A DNA stretch of 20,712 nt, from contig CAZXIT010000012.1 of NCBI GenBank assembly GCA_964640775.1, forward strand, positions 1-20,712, in the 5' to 3' direction. Under the pieces are notes generated by a model that was given only the letters and a program-made list of their open reading frames with translations, was not told the DNA's origin and made no database searches. This stretch comes from CAYMUN01 sp964640775 (GTDB lineage: Bacteria; Patescibacteriota; Saccharimonadia; Saccharimonadales; UBA4665). The translations under genes were made by a program, and so were the position numbers. Below, one piece after another: positions 6,892 through 12,454 of the stretch (position 1 is its first letter; the number at the start of each line of letters is the position of its first letter).

Positions 6892-9078
6892 ATGTCACAG
6901 GTTATTATTGTTTCCAACCGCCTGCCTGTCAGCGTTAAAAAAGATGCTGAGGGTTTGCATTTCTACCCAAGTCTCGGCGGGCTGGCCACTGGTTTGTCGT
7001 CATATGTAACCGATTCGCGCAACCGCTGGATTGGCTGGCCAGGTATTGCCAGTGATGAATTAACCAATCAGGACCGCCAAACAATCGTTGCCGAACTCGC
7101 TAAAAGCAACTGCAGCCCCGTATTTTTAACTCAGCGTGAGATTGATGCTTTTTACAGCGGCTATAGCAATACGATACTCTGGCCGCTGTTTCACAATCTG
7201 GCAAAGCAAAGGAATGTAGCGCCAACTGAGCGCGAACATTGGTGGACAGCATACCGCAGCGTCAATCGTCAATATGCTCAGGCAACGCTCAATATCGCGG
7301 AGACGGGCAGCCGGATCTGGGTACATGATTACCAGCTGCTGCTGGTACCCGAACTGCTTCGGGCTGAGCGAGCCGATATTACCAGCGGCTTCTTCCTGCA
7401 CATTCCCTTTCCTGACACCAAAACCTTTCAGCGGCTGCCGGAGTCAAAAAAATTATTGAACGGTATGCTGGGAGCAGACGTCATCGGCTTTCACACGCCT
7501 GGCTACGTTGCTAACTTCTTGGCTAACAGCCAGCAAAATGGCCTGGCGCCAAGCGATACCAACATGGTGGTACTGCCGGATCACACAGTACGGGTCGGTA
7601 ATTTCCCGATGGGTATTGATTACGAAAAATACGCCGGTGCCAAAAAATCCAAGGTGGTAAAAGCCGCTGTGCGCAAATATCGCAAACGATACAAGCACTT
7701 GCGGGTGATCGTTGCCGTTGACCGCCTCGATCCGAGCAAAGGGCTGATTGAACGGCTTGAAGCATACCAGACATTTTTGCAGCTGCAGCCGCGGCTGCGC
7801 GGCAAGATTATTTTTAGTATGGTTGCGGCACCGTCCCGGACTGACGTGCCGGCCTATATTAGCCTGGCAAAGCGCTTGCAAACGCTGGTCGATGAAATTA
7901 ACCTCGAGTACGGCACACCAAAGTGGCAGCCGGTAGATTACATGAACATTTCGGTGCCATTTGAAGATGTGACCGCGCTGTTCCAGATTGCCGATGTCGC
8001 TTTCATCGCGCCGCTGCGCGACGGCATGAACCTGGCTGCCAAAGAATTTATCGCCAGCAAAGACAAGAGTGGCGTCCTGATACTCAGCCAGACCGCCGGA
8101 GCGGCCCATGAATTGCCTGATGCCATCCTGGTTAATCCGAGGAAACCTGAAGAACTCGTCGATGCCCTGCAGCAAGCCCTGACGATGCGCCGCCGCGAAC
8201 TGCGGGCCAGGCTGAAACGTATGCAGCAGCAGCTGGCAACAAACACCGTGCAGGATTGGGCGCACGATTTTGTAGAAGCCTTGCAAACCCCTGTCCCTGG
8301 TACGCCGGTCATTACCCGGGCACTAAAGGGTAAATTTATCACTGCTCTGACCGACGAATATCGGCAAGCCCGCAGCCGCCTTTTGATGCTGGATTATGAT
8401 GGCAGCCTGGTGCCGTTCAGCGAAGATTACCACGACGCCACGCCGCCAAAGACCCTTATCAGCCTTCTCAACAAGCTCAGTCAGGATGAGCGCAATGATG
8501 TGATCCTCATCAGCGGCCGCAGCGCCGAAGACTTGGAGTCATGGTTTGGCGAGCTGCCGGTTAGCCTGGTAGCCGAACATGGTGCCGGCCTCAAAAAGGC
8601 CGGAAATAAATCCTGGCAAACAATCGAAAAAGTCGACACTCGCTGGAAGCACCTGCTGCTGCCGGTACTGGAAAAATATGCCGCCAAAACACCTAAAGCC
8701 CGAGTGGAAATCAAGCCGCACTCCCTGGTGTGGCACTACCGCGGCTCGCCGCCTTACTACGCCGAAAAGTACGCCGTGACTATCAAAAAAGTCTTAAAGC
8801 CAATACTAAAGACCTACGGCCTTGAGCTGCTGCAGGGCAACAAGGTCTTAGAAATTAAAAACCCTCGAGTCAATAAAGGCGCCGCCGCGCAGCGCTGGCT
8901 CAAGCGCCACTACGACTTCAAACTGTCACTCGGCGATGATATGACCGACGAAGAGTTATTCACCGCCATGCCCGAGGACGCCTACACCATAAAAGTCGGC
9001 CGCGGCCGGACAGCGGCCCGCTTTCGCCTGGCTTCTTCGGCCGAGACTATCAAACTCCTCAAATCACTCACGAAGTAA
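6892..9078 (+). CDS. otsAB: Fused trehalose-6-phosphate synthase / trehalose-6-phosphatase
   Basis: A bifunctional cytoplasmic enzyme: a GT20 synthase makes trehalose-6-P from a nucleotide-glucose and glucose-6-P, and a HAD phosphatase removes the phosphate. 728 residues. Synthase (about 1-475): IIVSNRLPVSV, WVHDYQLLLVP (D146), VDRLDPSKGL with R278 and K283 at the spacing of the E. coli phosphate-binding pair, and LRDGMNLAAKEFIA. Phosphatase (about 495-728): DYDGSLVPF (D501, D503), ISGRSAEDL, KNPRVNKGAAAQRWL, and LGDDMTDEELF (D682, D683). ATG at 6892 is preferred because MSQVIIVSNRLPV is the family N-terminus and AGGAG lies 11 bases upstream; an in-frame ATG at 6832 is unlikely. The end overlaps mutM by 11 bases, tail to tail. 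All catalytic motifs look intact, so it is probably active in osmoprotection or envelope sugar synthesis. Confidence 0.95.
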   Translation: MSQVIIVSNRLPVSVKKDAEGLHFYPSLGGLATGLSSYVTDSRNRWIGWPGIASDELTNQDRQTIVAELAKSNCSPVFLTQREIDAFYSGYSNTILWPLFHNLAKQRNVAPTEREHWWTAYRSVNRQYAQATLNIAETGSRIWVHDYQLLLVPELLRAERADITSGFFLHIPFPDTKTFQRLPESKKLLNGMLGADVIGFHTPGYVANFLANSQQNGLAPSDTNMVVLPDHTVRVGNFPMGIDYEKYAGAKKSKVVKAAVRKYRKRYKHLRVIVAVDRLDPSKGLIERLEAYQTFLQLQPRLRGKIIFSMVAAPSRTDVPAYISLAKRLQTLVDEINLEYGTPKWQPVDYMNISVPFEDVTALFQIADVAFIAPLRDGMNLAAKEFIASKDKSGVLILSQTAGAAHELPDAILVNPRKPEELVDALQQALTMRRRELRARLKRMQQQLATNTVQDWAHDFVEALQTPVPGTPVITRALKGKFITALTDEYRQARSRLLMLDYDGSLVPFSEDYHDATPPKTLISLLNKLSQDERNDVILISGRSAEDLESWFGELPVSLVAEHGAGLKKAGNKSWQTIEKVDTRWKHLLLPVLEKYAAKTPKARVEIKPHSLVWHYRGSPPYYAEKYAVTIKKVLKPILKTYGLELLQGNKVLEIKNPRVNKGAAAQRWLKRHYDFKLSLGDDMTDEELFTAMPEDAYTIKVGRGRTAARFRLASSAETIKLLKSLTK

Positions 9079-9943
9079 GTTTTTGACAGCTTGGGCAGGT
9101 GTGCGTACCGCGACCTGCAACCCGGGTTTTTATGATCATCGTGCCGCAGCGCGGACAAGCCAGGTTTTCGCGGCGAAAGACCCGGGCAAAGCTCATGTAG
9201 CTGCCCTTTTTGCCCTCGGCATTCACATAATTTTTGTCAGTCGAACCGCCTTTTTCGATAGCTAGCGCTAAGACAAACTGCAGTTCGATAAATAGGTGTT
9301 CGCTTTTAGCCGGTGTGATGTCGCGAACGAGAGTCGCAGGGTGTATTTTTGCCCCCCACAGACTTTCATCGGCGTAGATGTTGCCGATGCCCGCCACGAC
9401 AGTCTGGTCGAGCAGGACGGCTTTGATACTGGAGTTTTTGCGGCGTAATAAGCGCTGCCGAAATTGCTGCTTGGTAAAGTCGGCTGCCAGCGGCTCGGGC
9501 CCGACCTTTTTGAAAAAGTCCAGATTCATAATCTCGGCTGTCGGCAGCAGCCGCATCCAGCCAAACTTGCGCTGATCATTGAAAAACAGCTGGCTGCCGT
9601 CGGTAAACGCAAGTGTAACCCGTGTCGAACGGTCAGGCAGTTCACCAATCAGCGACTCATTGGGATGCCCTGCCCCAAAACGAGCCGTCGGGCTGCGGAA
9701 AACCAGCTGGCCGGTCATTTTCAGGTGAATCACCAGCGAATAGCCGGTTGATAGTTCAATCATTAAAACTTTCGCGCGGCGTTTGACCGTCGTGATTCTG
9801 GCACCAGCCAAAAACTGTTCGACGTCAGCCGGGGCATTGGGAAACGATTTTGCCCAGTCAAAACGAACGGCAGCGACTTCCCGGCCTGGCAGCAGGCGCT
9901 CCAGCCCGACACGGACGGTTTCGACTTCAGGTAATTCCGGCAT
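9068..9943 (-). CDS. mutM: Formamidopyrimidine-DNA glycosylase
   Basis: Base-excision repair enzyme removing oxidised purines (8-oxoG, FapyG) with AP-lyase activity. 291 residues. The N-terminal MPELPEVETV supplies the catalytic P2 and E3; K58, the HLKMTGQL block (72-79), and AGIGNIYADE (184-193) follow. The C-terminal zinc finger has C263, C266, C283 and C286, with the RVAGRGTH loop (R near 274-278) used for phosphate contact. All key residues are present. The ATG at 9943 lies 6 bases below an extended -10. It converges with otsAB (11-bp overlap) and diverges from the 79-residue gene at 9974. Confidence 0.97.
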   Translation of the reverse strand: MPELPEVETVRVGLERLLPGREVAAVRFDWAKSFPNAPADVEQFLAGARITTVKRRAKVLMIELSTGYSLVIHLKMTGQLVFRSPTARFGAGHPNESLIGELPDRSTRVTLAFTDGSQLFFNDQRKFGWMRLLPTAEIMNLDFFKKVGPEPLAADFTKQQFRQRLLRRKNSSIKAVLLDQTVVAGIGNIYADESLWGAKIHPATLVRDITPAKSEHLFIELQFVLALAIEKGGSTDKNYVNAEGKKGSYMSFARVFRRENLACPRCGTMIIKTRVAGRGTHTCPSCQKLTS

Positions 9944-9949
9944 GCAGCT

Positions 9950-9958
9950 ATTGTAACA
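9950..9958 (-). promoter_or_regulatory. Extended -10 of mutM, leaderless type
   Basis: Minus strand TGT plus TACAAT (9950-9955) is an extended -10, 6 bases from the ATG at 9943. It lies back to back with the -10 of the divergent gene at 9961-9966. Confidence 0.6.
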
Positions 9959-9960
9959 AG

Positions 9961-9966
9961 TATACT
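9961..9966 (+). promoter_or_regulatory. -10 box of the 79-residue gene, leaderless type
   Basis: TATACT, 7 bases before the ATG at 9974. GAGGG lies only about 1-2 bases from the ATG, too close to act as a Shine-Dalgarno sequence, which favours a leaderless start. Confidence 0.55.
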
Positions 9967-9973
9967 AGAGGGC

Positions 9974-10213
9974 ATGGACAGCCTGCACAGCATCTTGAGC
10001 AATAAGGATTTCGACGAACCACCAGAGATGTCGAGTATTAAAAAGTATGTCCAGGATGAATTTCAGACCGCTGTGACCGTACTGGTGCGTGAAAAAGACA
10101 TTGTGATAGGCGTGCCCAGCGCGGCGCTAGCCAGCACTTTGCGCCTGCGGGGGCCGGACATCAAGCGCCGCTGCCAGCTCGACAAGCGCCTGACCTTCCG
10201 GATTGGGCTGTAG
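9974..10213 (+). CDS. Small protein, possibly DciA/DUF721-like
   Basis: 79 residues, not firmly recognised. The pattern EFQTAVTVLVREKDIVIGVPSAALASTLRLRGPDIKRRC resembles the conserved part of DUF721/DciA-type proteins, which help load the replicative helicase in many bacteria: a strand, a turn, a second strand, then a helix with LR-x-R-x-x-x-I. The N-terminus (MDSLHSILSNKDFDEPPEMSSIKKYV) resembles the short lead-in of that family. It shares a 30-base divergent promoter region with mutM and converges on the HAD gene with 13 bases between stops. If the resemblance is real it joins holA, polA and mutM as a replication/repair gene. Otherwise hypothetical. Confidence 0.55.
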   Translation: MDSLHSILSNKDFDEPPEMSSIKKYVQDEFQTAVTVLVREKDIVIGVPSAALASTLRLRGPDIKRRCQLDKRLTFRIGL

Positions 10214-10226
10214 CACGCTTCGCAGT

Positions 10227-10802
10227 TTAGCTAGCGAGTATTCTTTCGATATCGGATTTAACCTGGGCAAAATCGTGGTAGCAAATAGCTTGCATCCCTG
10301 TATCACGAGCCGCCCGGCAGTAGAGTTCCTTGTCGTCGATAAACAGTGCCGCCTGCGGCTCCACGCCAAGCCGGTGGCAAGCTAATTCATACATCCGCGG
10401 CTCGGGTTTGACCATACCGACCTCATACGAAAAGACAAAATCATTAATAAGCGCCTGCTCCTCTGTACTCAATAAAGAGTCGCGAATCCAATTGCTGGCT
10501 ATATTGCTTAAAATACCGATCTTAAAGTCTCTGTCGTGCAGCTCTTGCATATACTCAAGCAGCGGTGTGTTTTTGGTGAATGCCTGCCCAGCGGCGTCGT
10601 CCAGCTCTGTGAAACTGCGGCCGCCTGTTGAGATCTGGATTTGTTTGGCACAGTCTTGCTTGGTCATGATACCCGCATTGTAAGACCGATGGGCCCGGCG
10701 GGCGCTCTCAATGTCAGCTCCTTCTGGGAGGCTCTCTATAAACAATTTCCAGGTATCTGTTGTTAGCACGCCAAAGCAATCAAAAATTATAGCCTGAGTC
10801 AT
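10227..10802 (-). CDS. HAD-superfamily hydrolase
   Basis: 191 residues with the HAD fold motifs: motif I IIFDCFGVL with nucleophile D8, motif II ILSN (S99), motif III K132 in VKPEPRMYEL, and motif IV FIDDKELYC (D156, D157). The usual second Asp of motif I (DxD) is Phe10. This resembles subfamilies with DxGGV or DxFGV, where the acid/base step differs, so activity cannot be excluded. The cap (about 15-85) is small and helical (subclass I). Substrate unknown; sugar-phosphate or nucleotide phosphatases are common in this group. It lies 30 bases below the extracytoplasmic-protein gene but has its own -10 box 6 bases from the ATG. Confidence 0.85.
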   Translation of the reverse strand: MTQAIIFDCFGVLTTDTWKLFIESLPEGADIESARRAHRSYNAGIMTKQDCAKQIQISTGGRSFTELDDAAGQAFTKNTPLLEYMQELHDRDFKIGILSNIASNWIRDSLLSTEEQALINDFVFSYEVGMVKPEPRMYELACHRLGVEPQAALFIDDKELYCRAARDTGMQAICYHDFAQVKSDIERILAS

Positions 10803-10808
10803 GGTTCT

Positions 10809-10814
10809 ATTCTA
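10809..10814 (-). promoter_or_regulatory. -10 box of the HAD gene, leaderless type
   Basis: Minus strand TAGAAT, 6 bases from the ATG at 10802. No Shine-Dalgarno sequence lies between them. Confidence 0.5.
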
Positions 10815-10832
10815 CACGGAGCACGCCGCGAC

Positions 10833-11387
10833 TTAGAGTACGATACCGCCAACTAGCGTGTTGTAATCAGGCACCTGGGCCTGGAATAAAGTTTTAGTCA
10901 GCTGCAAGTTGCCCAAATAGGTTTTAGGCTTTCCGCAATTGGTTGCCCAATAGCGCTCGAGGGTTCTGTCATCCTGAAGCAGCTCAATAATGTAGCGGTC
11001 GCCGAGCGGACAATAGCCGCGCTCATCATGCAGAGCGGGCGTGCTCGCGCCCGAGGTATACCCTGCCCGGCCCAAGGCGAGTAAAAATGTCGTGTAGGCA
11101 TTGGTATTATTGGCATACTGCTGCAGTTTCACGACATTGCCCTCATAGCCTTGTATATGTTCAAAGGTGACATTGTCCTTGTCAACGGTTACTCGGATCT
11201 GTTCGTGTTTTGCATCGGCAGTAACAGGCCCGTCTATGGTAAATCGAACTTCGGCAGAGGTAGCGGCATAGCTAGCCAGTGATTTGCTGGTTACCACGAC
11301 TTTAGGTTTGCCGCCGCCGCGAAATAGCAGCAAGATCAGCAAAATGATCAGCAAAATTGTCATTAGAAAACCTACAAAATATCGCAT
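10833..11387 (-). CDS. Membrane-anchored extracytoplasmic protein, hypothetical
   Basis: 184 residues from the ATG at 11387, preferred over a GTG at 11399 because GAGGAG lies 4 bases upstream of the ATG and overlaps the GTG. Residues about 4-22 (FVGFLMTILLIILLILLLF) form one membrane helix that looks like an uncleaved anchor, followed by GGGKPK. The remaining 155 residues are a soluble, probably extracytoplasmic domain with two cysteines (C126 in GYCPLG, C151 in TNCGKP) that could form a disulfide. I do not recognise the family. Its promoter region is shared divergently with the membrane protein at 11486. Confidence 0.75.
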   Translation of the reverse strand: MRYFVGFLMTILLIILLILLLFRGGGKPKVVVTSKSLASYAATSAEVRFTIDGPVTADAKHEQIRVTVDKDNVTFEHIQGYEGNVVKLQQYANNTNAYTTFLLALGRAGYTSGASTPALHDERGYCPLGDRYIIELLQDDRTLERYWATNCGKPKTYLGNLQLTKTLFQAQVPDYNTLVGGIVL

Positions 11388-11416
11388 AACGCTCCTCACA
11401 AATAGTGATTAATCAT

Positions 11417-11445
11417 ATATTAACATTATTTGTGCATTTTTGCAA
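11417..11445 (-). promoter_or_regulatory. Promoter of the anchored-protein gene
   Basis: Minus strand TTGCAA (11440-11445), a 17-base spacer and TAATAT (11417-11422) preceded by TGT (extended -10). It leaves a leader of about 25 bases containing GAGGAG, so this gene has a conventional start. Confidence 0.5.
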
Positions 11446-11469
11446 GCTTTTTTCACTGTCTTTTTAGCT

Positions 11470-11475
11470 TATACT
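11470..11475 (+). promoter_or_regulatory. -10 box of the four-helix membrane protein
   Basis: TATACT ending 10 bases before the ATG at 11486, with no Shine-Dalgarno sequence between them. The leader would be about 3 bases or none. The -35 is poor. Confidence 0.45.
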
Positions 11476-11485
11476 GAAAATAGCC

Positions 11486-11941
11486 ATGAAACTGACCTAC
11501 CAGACTGCAACCGCCACGATAATTCAGTTTATCGTGCTGGGGATGCTCAATATCGCCAACGCAGTTGAGTCAGTCGCCAAAACCTGCGGACACGACGGCA
11601 GCAACTGCATCAGCAACCTGTTGACCTCTTCAATTTTTTATATCGTTATTATGGTGTGGTTCGGGCTGATAGTCATCGTGGGCTACGGCGCGCAGCTGCG
11701 GCGCAGCAAGCGGCTGGCACAGCTCCTAATCGCTGCCGAGCTGGCTATTCTGCTGGTAGCAACTTTCAATATCAAGCTCAGCCTCAAATACCATAACGGC
11801 TTGCTCAGCCTGGCGACCAGCGTCATAGACGTCGTGCTCGCCCTGTGGGTGATCAGTCTCGCCTACCGTCTCATGAAGTCTGGAGGCGGCCGTATTATTG
11901 CAGCTCAGCACTCCCGGCGCCGTCCCAAGCCTCAGGCTTGA
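11486..11941 (+). CDS. Four-helix integral membrane protein, hypothetical
   Basis: 151 residues with four hydrophobic spans at about 8-27, 48-68, 77-95 and 106-128, and a basic C-terminal tail (AAQHSRRRPKPQ) that should be cytoplasmic. The first loop has two cysteines (C34, C41) flanking GHDGSN, possibly a disulfide outside the cell. No family recognised. Its stop is 16 bases from the stop of the convergent 99-residue ORF, with no clear terminator between them. Confidence 0.75.
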   Translation: MKLTYQTATATIIQFIVLGMLNIANAVESVAKTCGHDGSNCISNLLTSSIFYIVIMVWFGLIVIVGYGAQLRRSKRLAQLLIAAELAILLVATFNIKLSLKYHNGLLSLATSVIDVVLALWVISLAYRLMKSGGGRIIAAQHSRRRPKPQA

Positions 11942-11957
11942 ATGTGCGGCAGGCCGG

Positions 11958-12257
11958 CTATGCAGCTTCGGCAAAGACCGGTTCCTGGGCTTGTCTCTCG
12001 GGCATCAGGACAATCTCGGCAGATTGCATCGCCGCTGCGGCAGGAGCAGCACGGTCAAAACGAGCAATGGCGATCGGGTTAAGGACCAGATCGTGAACAG
12101 CGGCTCGCCCCAGACCCCTTGCCACGCAGGCACCTAGTGCAATTCTTTCGCCCCAGGTCGGTTCTTCCATTATTGCTCTGCCGAGAGACCGCAGCTGTTC
12201 AGCTCCATGCTGTACTCGCTCAGGCACAATTTCGGATAATCTGCTCAATCGGGGCAT
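11958..12257 (-). CDS. Hypothetical 99-residue protein
   Basis: Alanine/arginine-rich, no membrane span, no recognised family. Visible parts: basic N-terminus (MPRLSRLSEIVPERVQ), a central helical stretch (GERIALGACVARGLGRAAV) and an Ala-rich C-terminus. The start is well supported: AAAGGAG lies 6 bases before the ATG, the best Shine-Dalgarno sequence in the window. An intrinsic terminator sits 24 bases upstream of the ATG and a possible promoter above that, an arrangement like attenuation. Coding status rests on this start signal. Confidence 0.5.
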   Translation of the reverse strand: MPRLSRLSEIVPERVQHGAEQLRSLGRAIMEEPTWGERIALGACVARGLGRAAVHDLVLNPIAIARFDRAAPAAAAMQSAEIVLMPERQAQEPVFAEAA

Positions 12258-12280
12258 AGTTTTCTCCTTTGTTTTTACAC

Positions 12281-12305
12281 AAAAAACTCCCCTGATGAGG
12301 GGAGT
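12281..12305 (-). terminator. Intrinsic terminator or attenuator before the 99-residue ORF
   Basis: On the minus strand ACTCCCC and GGGGAGT pair perfectly (12299-12305 with 12286-12292) around a 6-base loop and run into TTTTTT. It may end polA transcription (stop at 12455) or act as an attenuator, since the Shine-Dalgarno sequence and ATG of the next gene follow within 24 bases. Confidence 0.8.
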
Positions 12306-12362
12306 GGATAGTACTGAAGGCGGTTTTGGCTATCATGTTTGTTACTTTAGGCCACTGCCCGC

Positions 12363-12392
12363 ATTTTGGCCCAACAGCCTATCTCCCGTCAA
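12363..12392 (-). promoter_or_regulatory. Possible promoter of the 99-residue ORF
   Basis: Minus strand TTGACG (12387-12392; 5/6), an 18-base spacer and CAAAAT (12363-12368; 4/6). Start near 12356 would give a leader of about 100 bases containing the terminator hairpin. Confidence 0.35.
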
Positions 12393-12393
12393 G

Positions 12394-12450
12394 CAAAAAA
12401 AGCTTCAAAGTACCCGATTTGTAACAAAAATCACTCTTCTAAAGAAGCTT
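12394..12450 (-). terminator. Possible long-loop terminator of polA
   Basis: AAGCTTC (12444-12450) can pair with GAAGCTT (12400-12406) across a 37-base loop, followed by a T-run (12394-12400) on the minus strand, just 5 bases after the polA stop. The loop is long, so efficiency is uncertain; a small CTTC/GAAG hairpin competes with it. Confidence 0.35.
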
Positions 12451-12454
12451 GAGC

